This document shows positions 36,657 to 45,008 of a DNA stretch of 64,000 nt, in pieces (position 1 is the first letter of the stretch; each line of letters begins with the position of its first letter). The DNA comes from an uncultured Christensenellaceae bacterium. GTDB taxonomy: Bacteria; Bacillota; Clostridia; Christensenellales; UBA3700. The translations under genes were made by a program, and so were the position numbers. The stretch spans positions 7,488 through 71,487 of the forward strand of contig CAJUMY010000007.1 in the NCBI GenBank assembly GCA_910587685.1, in the 5' to 3' direction. The notes under the pieces were generated by a model that saw only the letters and a list, made by a program, of their open reading frames with translations, was not told the DNA's origin and ran no database searches.

Positions 36657-36684
36657 GCCGAGCGAGAATATATTCTCTCCCGGC
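36657..36684 (-). terminator. hairpin after veg
   Basis: On the minus strand GCCG and AGAGAAT pair with ATTCTC and CGGC with small internal mismatches; the T-tract (ATATTTGTT) is weak. It starts about 10 bases after the veg stop. Confidence 0.5.
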
Positions 36685-36694
36685 GTTACGTTAT

Positions 36695-36928
36695 TCAATT
36701 TTGATAGAACTTAACGTTTTTCGTAATAAGGTCGGAATAGGGATACGAATAGAGTTTTCCGTCCTCGAGTGACTTTACTGTAAATATCGCCTTATACATT
36801 CCGTCGACGACTCCGACGTAATTCTTTATTTTGTTCCGTCCCTCGTTGACTCTTAGTTTAACTTCGCGTCCTGCCAAAAGTTCTATTCTTTTTTTAGCTA
36901 TTTCCAATTCCTTGATATTCGACTTCAT
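36695..36928 (-). CDS. veg: Veg family protein
   Basis: 77 residues from the ATG at 36928, 6 bases after GAGG; a TTG two codons upstream is less likely. The core GREVKLRVNEGRNKIKNYVG and the ending YSYPYSDLITKNVKF correspond to the Veg family (LTLKANGGRRKTIERSG, SYSYADILTETVEL in Bacillus subtilis). Veg is a small beta-barrel-like protein highly expressed in Bacillus and linked to biofilm matrix regulation; its molecular role is not settled. It is monocistronic here. Confidence 0.85.
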   Translation of the reverse strand: MKSNIKELEIAKKRIELLAGREVKLRVNEGRNKIKNYVGVVDGMYKAIFTVKSLEDGKLYSYPYSDLITKNVKFYQN

Positions 36929-36989
36929 TCTCAACCTCGAGAACGATTATTGCCGAATACCTAAAAAATATACTTCGATTGTCGATATA

Positions 36990-37520
36990 TTATATATTGA
37001 CGGTATTCTTTATGAATTCTCTCACCTTCTCTTCGTTCTCTCGCGTGTCGATCTCGCCCCTCTTATCCACGTTTTTGAAAAACAGTCCGCCGCAATACTT
37101 ACCCCCGAGCGCCATTGAAAAACATCTGAGCGTCCTCACCATGGGCTCAAAATTATCGTCAAAGTTCTGTCCTCCGACGGCTATCAAATATATTCTCTTA
37201 TCCCGCGTTCCGCTTCGCGTATTCCATAACGCCTGCGCCCTGTCTATAAAACTTTTCGTATGACCGCCGAATCCGAAAAAATGTACGGGAGCGATAAACA
37301 CGACTTTATCGGCGAGCTTGACTCGCCTCATCAACTCGTTCGCGTCGTCGTTTATCACGCACTCTCCGCTCTTTATACATCTATCGCAGCCTACGCAGGA
37401 AGAATACTCAAAATCGCGAAGATAGATAACTTCACAGTCGATATCGCAGCGAACGTACTTTGTGATACAGTCGCTGTTCCCGTTCGCTCTCGGACTGCAG
37501 TTGATAACGAGAGTACTCAC
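36990..37520 (-). CDS. flavodoxin-fold NAD(P)H-dependent FMN reductase
   Basis: 176 residues. The N-terminal NCSPRANGNSD is the FMN phosphate loop of the iron-sulfur-flavoprotein/NADPH-FMN reductase family. The segment SSCVGCDRCIKSGECVINDD carries the spaced cysteines typical of this group, and IAPVHFFGFGGHTKSFIDRA is the second flavin-binding stretch. The GTG start overlaps the folBK stop by 4 bases, so it is the last gene of the folate operon. Its role there is unknown; it might reduce a pterin or simply share the transcript. Confidence 0.85.
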   Translation of the reverse strand: MSTLVINCSPRANGNSDCITKYVRCDIDCEVIYLRDFEYSSCVGCDRCIKSGECVINDDANELMRRVKLADKVVFIAPVHFFGFGGHTKSFIDRAQALWNTRSGTRDKRIYLIAVGGQNFDDNFEPMVRTLRCFSMALGGKYCGGLFFKNVDKRGEIDTRENEEKVREFIKNTVNI

Positions 37521-38329
37521 TTTCTATCAAGCTCCTTTTTTAGCATATACACCGTCTTGCGGAGAACGGGATGAACGTATCCCGCGCCTATCTCGGATAG
37601 CGGATTGAGCACAAAGCTACGCATATGCATCTCCAAATGCGGGATCTGCAAATCCTTAGTATCTATTATTTCGTCGTCGTAGGTCAGTATATCGACGTCG
37701 AGCGTTCTCTCTCCCCAACGCCTCGTTTTCACTCTGTTCGCCTTTTTTTCAATGGCGTGAGCAAACTCCAACAGCTCGTAAGGCGTTAAAAGCGTCTCTA
37801 TTTTTACCGCGGCGTTCAGGAATTTCTCTTGATCTTTAACTCCGTACGGCTCGGTCTCATGATACGACGAGACGGCTTTTACGCATACGTTCCCGTTATT
37901 CTTCATCTCGGAGACAGCCATATCGAGATACCCCTCTCTATCTCCCATATTCGAGCCGAGCGCGATATACGCGACGTGTCTTTTCTTCCTCACGACTACA
38001 GCCGCGCTGTCAAATTCGAGAGGTATCGGAGCGTCGGGCTTATCTATCCTGACCTCAGTCTCCTTCACGTTGTCAAAGCGTAAAAGTATCTCTTTAGCTA
38101 TGGCGTTCGCAAGGCTCTCTATAAGGTCGTACGTTCTATTCGTAGCCGCGGTATACGCTATATCCGCCGCTTCTGCATAATTGACGGTATCGCTTAGCTC
38201 GTCGCTGTCCGCGAGGTTCTCCGGCGACATCCTTATACTGATATAGAAGTTTTGTCCGTTCCTCTTTTCCTCTTCGAATACTCCGTGATACGCGAATACT
38301 TTGATCCTGTCAATGATTATCTCGTCCAT
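37517..38329 (-). CDS. folBK: fused dihydroneopterin aldolase / HPPK (FolB-FolK)
   Basis: A 270-residue fusion. Residues 1-112 are dihydroneopterin aldolase (DRIKVFAYHGVFEEEKRNGQ; VNYAEAADIAY; LIESLANAIA). Residues about 118-270 are 6-hydroxymethyl-7,8-dihydropterin pyrophosphokinase, with YIALGSNMGDREGYL, the pterin-binding FLNAAVKIET and the catalytic RRWGERTLDVDILTYDD. The fusion covers two successive steps between dihydroneopterin and the DHPS substrate. It lies 5 bases after folP in the riboswitch-controlled operon. Confidence 0.96.
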   Translation of the reverse strand: MDEIIIDRIKVFAYHGVFEEEKRNGQNFYISIRMSPENLADSDELSDTVNYAEAADIAYTAATNRTYDLIESLANAIAKEILLRFDNVKETEVRIDKPDAPIPLEFDSAAVVVRKKRHVAYIALGSNMGDREGYLDMAVSEMKNNGNVCVKAVSSYHETEPYGVKDQEKFLNAAVKIETLLTPYELLEFAHAIEKKANRVKTRRWGERTLDVDILTYDDEIIDTKDLQIPHLEMHMRSFVLNPLSEIGAGYVHPVLRKTVYMLKKELDRK

Positions 38330-38334
38330 AATAA

Positions 38335-39159
38335 TTAATTCCCGCTCTTTATTATAGCTTCCGTCATAGCTATCGCTCTTTTACTCTTCTTTACGTCGTG
38401 TACTCTTACGAAAGACGCTCCTTTCATAGCGGCGATAACGCTCGTTGCGAGCGTTCCCTCTTCACGCTCGTCTATCGGCAGATCGAGCGTAAGTCCTATC
38501 ATAGATTTTCTCGACGCTCCGAGAAGATACGGAACGTCAAGCTCGAGGAGCCTTTCCATATTATTAGTTATCATAAGATTTTGTCCGAGCGTCTTTGCAA
38601 ATCCTATTCCGGGATCGGTGATTATCTTCTCCTTTTTAATACCGCTCTTTATAGCAATATCCAAGCTCTCTCTTAAATCGGCGATAACGTCGTTCACAAG
38701 ATCCGCATACCCGGCGTCTTTTCTGTTATGCATAAGGCAGCACGCAATACCGCTCTTTGCAATTACGCTCGCCATCATGCCGTCATATTTTAGTCCCCAT
38801 ATATCGTTAATAAGATCGACGCCGTACGGTATTACTTCCTTTGCGACCTCTCCCTTATACGTATCGAGAGAAAGCGGTATATCGAATCTCTTCTTTATCT
38901 CTTTAACGTACGGGACGACTCTTGATATTTCCTCTTCCGCGCTTATCTTGATATGATTCGGACGCGTAGATTCTCCGCCTATATCTATAATATCGACGCC
39001 TTCTTCCGCCATCGTCTCAACGCGTTTTAGCGCGGCGTCCATATCATTATATTTGCTACCGTCTGAGAACGAATCGGGCGTCACGTTAAGTATTCCCATA
39101 ACGTAAGTTTTACTGCCTATCTCAAACGTCCTATTACCTATTTTGATACTCTCTACCAT
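38335..39159 (-). CDS. folP: dihydropteroate synthase
   Basis: 274 residues. All DHPS signatures are present: VMGILNVTPDSFSDG near residue 19, DIIDIGGESTRPNHIKIS, LSLDTYKGEVAK, LINDIWG, DPGIGFAKT and LLGASRKSMIG. It joins the pterin pyrophosphate to p-aminobenzoate and is the target of sulfonamides. The ATG directly abuts the stop of the HD gene (TAAATG), which suggests coupled translation. Confidence 0.97.
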   Translation of the reverse strand: MVESIKIGNRTFEIGSKTYVMGILNVTPDSFSDGSKYNDMDAALKRVETMAEEGVDIIDIGGESTRPNHIKISAEEEISRVVPYVKEIKKRFDIPLSLDTYKGEVAKEVIPYGVDLINDIWGLKYDGMMASVIAKSGIACCLMHNRKDAGYADLVNDVIADLRESLDIAIKSGIKKEKIITDPGIGFAKTLGQNLMITNNMERLLELDVPYLLGASRKSMIGLTLDLPIDEREEGTLATSVIAAMKGASFVRVHDVKKSKRAIAMTEAIIKSGN

Positions 39160-39630
39160 TTAATAAATTATCTCCGTATTCAATAAAGTCCACTTGCAAC
39201 CGCTCTTCGCGTCGCAATACGCGCATACTCTCGAGAGCTTGTCCGCCTCTCTTATTACGTCGGACAGCGTCTCTATATCCTCTCTGCCGTCCTTTTCTCT
39301 GTGTCTTTCGACAGCTTCTGTAATAACTTCTTTTTCTTCTTTTGAAAAACCGCAAATATCTAATATATGTATAGCTATTTTAACGCTTTCTTTCTCATGC
39401 TCCGCACTCTTTGAGCTTCGTCCTATATCGTGAAGAAGCGCCGCGGCGTATATCGTTTCTTTATTAAAAGACAGTCCTCTCTCAAGCGATATTATATACG
39501 CTATCCTTGCCGTATCGAGAAGATGCTCTATGCCGTGCTTACAGTATATCCTATCCTTCTCGAGTTCGTCTATCCTTTCGATCGCCGCCCTAAACTCGAC
39601 ACATTCCGTTATCCTGTTGATCCTATCCAT
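39160..39630 (-). CDS. HD-domain phosphohydrolase in the folate operon
   Basis: 156 residues with the HD metal-binding set: HGIEHLLDTARIAY (first His), ALLHDIGRSS (HD pair), and later VERHREKDG and IREADKLSR (final Asp). The C-terminal CAYCDAKSGCKW has three cysteines seen in clostridial members of this group. The gene is wedged between folE and folP with no gaps. The operon lacks a recognisable Nudix or phosphatase for dihydroneopterin triphosphate, so removal of its phosphates is a plausible job. That is inference from context only. Confidence 0.85.
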   Translation of the reverse strand: MDRINRITECVEFRAAIERIDELEKDRIYCKHGIEHLLDTARIAYIISLERGLSFNKETIYAAALLHDIGRSSKSAEHEKESVKIAIHILDICGFSKEEKEVITEAVERHREKDGREDIETLSDVIREADKLSRVCAYCDAKSGCKWTLLNTEIIY

Positions 39631-39645
39631 ATATTTCGCCGCTCG

Positions 39646-40200
39646 TTATCTCATCAAAGCGATCGTATCGCTGAAAAGTCTTTGATTTTCCTTGAACTCG
39701 CCTCTTGCCGCGTAAGTCACGGTCTTGCTCCCCGGCTTTTTTACTCCGCGCATAGTCATACAGGTATGCTCCGCTTCGACGACAACCAACACTCCTTTCG
39801 CGTCAAGACACTCCTCTATAGCGTCCGCTATCTCGTTAGTCATCTGTTCTTGAAGTTGGAGTCTTCTCGCGTATACCTCAACAGCGCGCGCGAGTTTGCT
39901 AAGACCTACGACCTTATCACTCGGTATGTACGCTATATGAGCCTTGCCGAAGAACGGCAAAAGGTGATGCTCGCACATCGAATAGAACGTTATGTCTTTT
40001 TCTATTACCATGTCGCTTGACTTGACGTCAAAGACTTTGCTTAAATGCTCTGACGCGTATTCATCTTTTCCTTCGAGTATTTCGCTGTACATTTTAGCGA
40101 CGCGTTTGGGAGTCTCGATAAGCCCTTCTCTCGTTACGTCCTCGCCTATAGCTTCAAGGAGTTGCCTTACGGCATCTTCCGCCTTTTTAATATCTACCAT
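39646..40200 (-). CDS. folE: GTP cyclohydrolase I
   Basis: 184 residues, the normal type-I length. Conserved segments include YSMCEHHLLPFFGKAHIAYIP (zinc Cys and His), VVGLSKLARAVEVYARRLQLQEQMT and VVVEAEHTCMTMRGVKKPGS (second zinc Cys). It makes dihydroneopterin triphosphate from GTP, the first step of folate synthesis. Its start lies inside the end of folC (14-base overlap), and GGAGG precedes the ATG. Confidence 0.97.
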   Translation of the reverse strand: MVDIKKAEDAVRQLLEAIGEDVTREGLIETPKRVAKMYSEILEGKDEYASEHLSKVFDVKSSDMVIEKDITFYSMCEHHLLPFFGKAHIAYIPSDKVVGLSKLARAVEVYARRLQLQEQMTNEIADAIEECLDAKGVLVVVEAEHTCMTMRGVKKPGSKTVTYAARGEFKENQRLFSDTIALMR

Positions 40201-41485
40201 AATTATCCTCCTCGTATCTTTTATATTCCGCTTTGATTTCTTTTAGATGCGACAGCGAACCGAACGCGACTATAACGCTGTTACTATCGGCGCTCTCGAG
40301 AGCGTACTTTACCGCTTCCCTCGCATTTTTCATAAAATGAGCGTTATCCATATACTGCGAAACTATCTCCTTTAGTTTCTCGCCTCCGAGTTTCCTCTCA
40401 TGCTCCCAGTCGAAAGTAATTACTTCGTTCGCCAGATCCACGGTATTTTCAACTATCTGCCTAACGTCCTTGTCCTTGAATATCCCCATAATGAAAATCA
40501 ATCTCTTATCGGGAAAATATCTCTTGAGCGTGAGCGAAAGCATTGCGCTCGCCCTTTCGTTATGCGCTCCGTCTATTATGAATATCGGATCTTTTCCTAT
40601 TACTTCGCAGCGCGCGTTCCACGTAGCGCTCTCGATACCCTCTTTGACGCCCAAGTCGCCTATCTTACTATAACCCATACGCTTAAGAGTTCTTAAGACC
40701 TCTATTGCGAGCGGCAGGTTCTCAAGCTGATGCTCTCCTATTAGTTTTGTCGGAAACTCCCTGCCTTTATACGAGATCACCTGACCGTTCACGTCGCCGC
40801 CCATAAATTCGCCCTTAGACGCAAAGTATATCGCGGACTTCTTTTCCTTCGCCGTTTCCAAAAGAACCTTTTCGACGTCGCCTTCCTGCTTGACGCTGAT
40901 AACGATAGAATTTTCCTTGATTATCCCCGCCTTTTCTTCCGCTATTTCGCGAAGCGAATTGCCGAGTATTCCCATATGGTCGTAACTTATGGACACGAAT
41001 GCCGAAATCAAAGTATCTTTAACTATATTCGTCGCGTCGAGCCTGCCGCCGAGCCCCGTCTCGAGCACAACAATATCCGAGCGCTTTTCCTTAAAATACA
41101 TAAACGCTATCGCAGTCTCCATTTCAAAGCGCGTGGGCTCAAGTCCGAATTTCTTTTTCATCTCGGGAAGTACGCTCGCAATTATATTCATATACTTTAG
41201 GAAATCGTCACGGGAGATATTGTCTCTGCCTATTCCGATTATATCAGTTACGTCGAACACCGCGGGCGAAGAATATCTTCCGACGGTATAACCGCATCTA
41301 TCGAGCGCCGCCGTAAGATACGCGACGAGCGAACCCTTGCCGTTAGTGCCGGCTATATGTATGAATTTGAGATCTTTTTCGGGATCGCCGAGATAGGATA
41401 AGAGCGTCTCTATACTTTTGAGACCGAAAGAACTCGGTGAACGCTCTTCAAGATAAGACAACGCTTCGTCAAAGCTCTTGAACAT
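40187..41485 (-). CDS. folC: bifunctional dihydrofolate synthase / folylpolyglutamate synthase
   Basis: 432 residues from the ATG at 41485, 8 bases after AAGGAGGT; an upstream frame extension lies inside the riboswitch platform and is rejected. The Mur-ligase ATP loop HIAGTNGKGS, the segment SPAVFDVTD, VLETGLGGRLDATN and the C-terminal ATP-site phrase FIIDGAHNERASAM are all present. It adds glutamate to dihydropteroate and extends folates. It leads the operon folC-folE-HD-folP-folBK-flavodoxin under a THF riboswitch. Confidence 0.96.
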   Translation of the reverse strand: MFKSFDEALSYLEERSPSSFGLKSIETLLSYLGDPEKDLKFIHIAGTNGKGSLVAYLTAALDRCGYTVGRYSSPAVFDVTDIIGIGRDNISRDDFLKYMNIIASVLPEMKKKFGLEPTRFEMETAIAFMYFKEKRSDIVVLETGLGGRLDATNIVKDTLISAFVSISYDHMGILGNSLREIAEEKAGIIKENSIVISVKQEGDVEKVLLETAKEKKSAIYFASKGEFMGGDVNGQVISYKGREFPTKLIGEHQLENLPLAIEVLRTLKRMGYSKIGDLGVKEGIESATWNARCEVIGKDPIFIIDGAHNERASAMLSLTLKRYFPDKRLIFIMGIFKDKDVRQIVENTVDLANEVITFDWEHERKLGGEKLKEIVSQYMDNAHFMKNAREAVKYALESADSNSVIVAFGSLSHLKEIKAEYKRYEEDNYGRY

Positions 41486-41504
41486 AAAAAAGAACCTCCT
41501 TAGA

Positions 41505-41660
41505 ATTACTCCTTTGGAAGCTCGCTCGAATATTATCATTGTTCACGGCGAAAACGCCTAGTAAAGCGGGAGCGAATAACGCACCGTGAATCTTGTTCTT
41601 CGCCCAACGGCACTCCCCGTCCGATTGGTACTTAACGCGCGTTATCCTAGTCTTCCAATG
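41505..41660 (-). promoter_or_regulatory. tetrahydrofolate (THF-I) riboswitch leader of the folate operon
   Basis: The minus-strand leader shows the THF-I conserved parts in order: CGCGTTAAGT (about 41639-41630), GGGGAGTG, GGCGAAG and ACGGTGCGTTATTCGCTCC. Helix P2 is ATAACGC/GCGTTAT (41645-41639 with 41582-41576). Downstream, CCGTGAA (41548-41542) can pair with TTCACGG (41590-41584) inside the aptamer, which would disrupt it, and CTTCCAA next to the ribosome site can pair with TTGGAAG at the 5' end. Both suggest ligand-controlled switching, probably of translation. The gene context fits exactly. Confidence 0.85.
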
Positions 41661-41665
41661 CAATC

Positions 41666-41694
41666 ATTTTAACATATACGGCGTCAAAATGCAA
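41666..41694 (-). promoter_or_regulatory. promoter of the folate operon
   Basis: On the minus strand TTGCAT (41694-41689) and TAAAAT (41671-41666) are 17 bases apart. Transcription would start at the 5' edge of the THF aptamer. Confidence 0.75.
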
Positions 41695-41901
41695 GAATTA
41701 TCGCGACCGTCGCCGCAATAATATTTATCTTAACGCCCGCTAAATATGACTCTCCCCGTTATTTTCCTTTTTTTGTATGTCTACGATTCCACGCCGTTTC
41801 AAAGCGATATAATAATAGCCTATATTCTGACGATATAATATCCCCTTTGCAATACGTCTCAAGCTATAATGCAGACGATCGTCGGAGTTCCGTTCGCAGC
41901 G

Positions 41902-42432
41902 TCATATCTCTATATCGAAAGACGGCAGTTCCTCGATAACGTACGGGCATGCCGTTCTCCGCTCTACGGACTTTTTCCCGTCGAGGATACGCTGATTTGA
42001 GCTTCCTCTATAGAGGAGCGTCAGATCTCTCTTTCCGATCTCAAACCTTCCGTCGACTATGAACGTCGCAAGAGAGATGAGTTCCTCAGTGTCGGCGTCG
42101 CCTCTCTCCATCAACTGCTCGAACGTAAATCCCGTGTATATTATAAGGTCGAGTTTCGTCTCTTTCCTTATCCTCCTTGCAAGTTCGAGCAGCGGCTTCA
42201 CCTGCGCGAAGGGTTCTCCGCCCGAAAAAGTCACTCCCTTTATCATCTTGCAAGATATTATCTTATCAAAAATATCGTCCGTCGATATAACGTATCCGCC
42301 GTTATAGTCGTGCGTTTGAGGATTATGACAGCCCTTACAATGATGCGGACAGCCTTGAGTAAAGAGCGAAAACCTAAGTCCGGGACCGTCAACTATCGAG
42401 TCGCCTTCCATTCCGCTGATCCTTATATCCAT
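41902..42432 (-). CDS. nrdG: anaerobic ribonucleoside-triphosphate reductase activating enzyme
   Basis: 176 residues, a typical NrdG. The radical SAM cluster is CPHHCKGC (C28, C32, C35), followed by the NrdG-type NPQTHDYNGG and the SAM-binding GVTFSGGEPFAQ. It cleaves SAM to make the glycyl radical on NrdD. GGAGG precedes the ATG. It lies 168 bases downstream of nrdD with a perfect hairpin between them. Confidence 0.96.
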   Translation of the reverse strand: MDIRISGMEGDSIVDGPGLRFSLFTQGCPHHCKGCHNPQTHDYNGGYVISTDDIFDKIISCKMIKGVTFSGGEPFAQVKPLLELARRIRKETKLDLIIYTGFTFEQLMERGDADTEELISLATFIVDGRFEIGKRDLTLLYRGSSNQRILDGKKSVERRTACPYVIEELPSFDIEI

Positions 42433-42486
42433 AATAACCGTCCTCCTATTCCATACCGAAGTATTCTACCGACTTTAGTCGGAACA

Positions 42487-42515
42487 AACGACGCAGTAGA
42501 ATATACTGCGTCGTT
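42487..42515 (-). repeat. perfect intercistronic hairpin between nrdD and nrdG
   Basis: A 12-base stem (AACGACGCAGTA and its complement) around a five-base loop. On the minus strand it is followed only by TTGTTCCG, so it could be a partial terminator or an RNA-stabilising element that sets the nrdD:nrdG ratio. Confidence 0.6.
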
Positions 42516-42600
42516 ACGTTGCGCCGTAAATCGCCGATCTTAGTACGCATTCATATCAATATATGCTATATGCGCCGCGATTTTCTCGATTTCCCGATCA

Positions 42601-44916
42601 TCAGACCTTATGCTTTACTCTGTCTTTTTCCTCGGCTCTCTTTCCGTTATTGAATCTGTCTACCGTACCTACGAGATAGCCTGTGATACGTCTTATTCTC
42701 TCAAAGCCTACGTCGCCGTCCGTCTCCTTCCTTCCGCATTTAGGACAAACGTTATCTATAAGACCGTTATATCCGCAGCACGGATCTCTGTCAACGGGGT
42801 GGTTGATGGAGCCGTAGCCTATTCCCGCGTCCTTCATACATCTTACCACCTGTTCGAAAGCGTCGAGATTCTTGAGCGGATCGCCGTCAAGCTCTATGTA
42901 GCTTATGTGACCGCCGTTAGTCATAGCGTGATAAGGAGCTTCCTTTTTGATCTTGTCGAAAGCCGAAATGGGATAATATACGGGAACGTGGAAAGAGTTC
43001 GTATAGTAATCCCTGTCGGTTATTCCCTCTATCTTTCCGTATCTCTCGGCGTCTATTTTGACAAATCTTCCCGAAAGTCCCTCTGCGGGAGTTGCGATGA
43101 GCGAATAGTTGAAGCCCGTAGCCTGAGTCTTTTCGTCCATCTTATCTCTCATATACTGGATTATTCTAAGACCGAGAGCCTGCGCTTCGTCGCTCTCTCC
43201 GTGATGCTTGCCGATAAGAGCCTTAAGACACTCCGCGAGCCCGATGAATCCGACTGTGAGCGTACCGTGCTTGAGTATCTCGCCGACTTCGTCGTCCTCT
43301 CCGAGCTTATCGCTCTCTATCCATACGCCCTGTCCCATGAGGAATGGATAATTGCGTACCTTCTTCTTTGCCTGTATCTTATATCTGTCCATTAACTGGT
43401 CGGAACAAAGCTCCAACATATTGTCAAGCGACTGGAAGAACTTATCTATATCGCCGTGAGCCTCTATTCCGAGACGCGGCAGATTGATGGACGTGAACGA
43501 AAGATTTCCTCTTCCCGTAACTATCTCCTTCGTCTTATCGTAGTAGTTAGCCATAACTCTCGTTCTGCATCCCATGTAAGCGACCTCGGTGTTGTAATCC
43601 CCTTTCTTATAATACTGGAGATTGAACGGAGCGTCAATGAACGAGAAGTTCGGGAACAGTCTCTTTGCCGAAACTCTCATAGCAAGTTTGAAGATGTCGT
43701 AGTTTGGATCGCCTTCGTTATAGTTGACGCCTTCTTTTATCTTGAATATCTGTATCGGGAATATCGGGGTTTCGCCGTTGCCGAGTCCCTTGTCGGTCGC
43801 AAGAAGGATATTCTTCATAACGAGTCTGCCTTCTTTCGAAGTGTCGAGTCCGTAGTTGAGCGACGAGAAAGGTATCTGCGCGCCCGCTCTCGAATGCATG
43901 GTATTGAGGTTGTGTATCAGCGCCTCCATAGCTTGGAAAGTCGCTCTGTCCGTCTCTTTCCTCGCAAACTTCAACGCAAAGTCCTGCGCCTTTACTACGT
44001 CGGCTTCGGGATAAAGAGCTTTGAGCGCTTCTCTCTCCGCCTCTACGTATCCGTTCTTATCGTCAAGCTCGGGAATCAGTCCCGTCTTCTCGGTAACGCT
44101 TTCCGAAATCTTCTTTATCTCTTCGAGAGAATCGGCGTGTCCCGAAAGTTCCAACGCCCTCGCCATGTTGGCAAGATAAAGTCTCTTATACGTCTTTTTA
44201 ACGCCCTTAGCCATAGCGTACTCGAAATTGGGTACGGACTGACCGCCGTGCTGGTCGTTCTGATTGGACTGTATCGCGATAGCGCAAAGAGCGGAATACG
44301 ACGCTATGTCGTTCGGCTCTCTGAGATGTCCGTGTCCCGTCGAAAAACCGTTCTCGAAAAGTTTTATCAAATCTATCTGACAGCAAGTAGTAGTGAGCGT
44401 CAAAAAGTCAAGGTCGTGTATATGTATATCTCCGTTCTCGTGAGCGAAAGAATGATCGGGATTCAAAACGAACATTTTATTGAACTGTTTGGCTCCCTCG
44501 CTGCCGTACTTGAGCATAGTTCCCATAGCGGTATCGCCGTCTATATTGGCGTTTTCTCTCTTCACGTCGTTATCTTTTGCGGACTTATATGTAAGATCCT
44601 TATATATATCCATTAAAACGGTATTCATCTCGCGGCGTCTGTTACGGTTCGCTCTGTAAAGGATGTAACTCTTAGCGGTACGCGAGTGACCCGCCTCCGA
44701 AAGCACGTACTCGACGACGTCCTGGACCTGTTCGACCGACGGCGTAGACTTGCCGTACTTTTCTTCGAGCATATCGCATACCAAACTTGCAAGACGCTCC
44801 GCCTCATGATAATCGTTACCGCCGACAGCCTGAGCCGCTTTGAAAATGGCGTCGGTTATCTTATCCATATTAAACGTAACGACACGTCCGTCTCTCTTGA
44901 CTATCTTTTTGATCAT
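42601..44916 (-). CDS. nrdD: anaerobic ribonucleoside-triphosphate reductase (class III)
   Basis: 771 residues from the ATG at 44916 after GAGGAGGG; a longer frame extension is not used. Residues about 1-90 form the ATP-cone allosteric domain (IKKIVKRDGRVVTFNMDKIT). The catalytic barrel has TTTCCQIDL and SNQNDQHGGQS. The C-terminus has a zinc-type cysteine set (CCGYNGLIDNVCPKCG) and the glycyl radical loop RRITGYLVGTVDRF, with the radical Gly near residue 746. It reduces NTPs to dNTPs under anaerobic conditions and is activated by NrdG. Confidence 0.97.
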   Translation of the reverse strand: MIKKIVKRDGRVVTFNMDKITDAIFKAAQAVGGNDYHEAERLASLVCDMLEEKYGKSTPSVEQVQDVVEYVLSEAGHSRTAKSYILYRANRNRRREMNTVLMDIYKDLTYKSAKDNDVKRENANIDGDTAMGTMLKYGSEGAKQFNKMFVLNPDHSFAHENGDIHIHDLDFLTLTTTCCQIDLIKLFENGFSTGHGHLREPNDIASYSALCAIAIQSNQNDQHGGQSVPNFEYAMAKGVKKTYKRLYLANMARALELSGHADSLEEIKKISESVTEKTGLIPELDDKNGYVEAEREALKALYPEADVVKAQDFALKFARKETDRATFQAMEALIHNLNTMHSRAGAQIPFSSLNYGLDTSKEGRLVMKNILLATDKGLGNGETPIFPIQIFKIKEGVNYNEGDPNYDIFKLAMRVSAKRLFPNFSFIDAPFNLQYYKKGDYNTEVAYMGCRTRVMANYYDKTKEIVTGRGNLSFTSINLPRLGIEAHGDIDKFFQSLDNMLELCSDQLMDRYKIQAKKKVRNYPFLMGQGVWIESDKLGEDDEVGEILKHGTLTVGFIGLAECLKALIGKHHGESDEAQALGLRIIQYMRDKMDEKTQATGFNYSLIATPAEGLSGRFVKIDAERYGKIEGITDRDYYTNSFHVPVYYPISAFDKIKKEAPYHAMTNGGHISYIELDGDPLKNLDAFEQVVRCMKDAGIGYGSINHPVDRDPCCGYNGLIDNVCPKCGRKETDGDVGFERIRRITGYLVGTVDRFNNGKRAEEKDRVKHKV

Positions 44917-44955
44917 AAAACCCTCCTCATTGGCTAAAACGAAATTTACTTCTTT

Positions 44956-44984
44956 AAGATACACTATTTCTTGATAGATGTCAA
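44956..44984 (-). promoter_or_regulatory. sigma-A promoter of nrdDG
   Basis: On the minus strand TTGACA (44984-44979) and TATCTT (44961-44956), 17 bases apart, 40 bases before the nrdD start. Confidence 0.85.
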
Positions 44985-45008
44985 GGGTAAAAACACAATA
45001 TATTGTGG
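44961..45008 (-). promoter_or_regulatory. paired NrdR boxes
   Basis: ACACAATATATTGTGG (44993-45008) is a near-perfect NrdR box. A weaker copy, ACACTATTTCTTGATA (44961-44976), lies with a centre-to-centre distance of 32 bases, the usual NrdR tandem spacing. The weak box covers the promoter spacer and -10 edge and the strong one is just upstream of -35, so repression by NrdR is expected when dNTP or dATP levels are high. Confidence 0.8.

Noticed and set aside
42610..44616. Long plus-strand frames opposite nrdD (42610-43395, 43456-44616)
   Set aside because: They mirror the strongly conserved NrdD coding sequence and have no family features.
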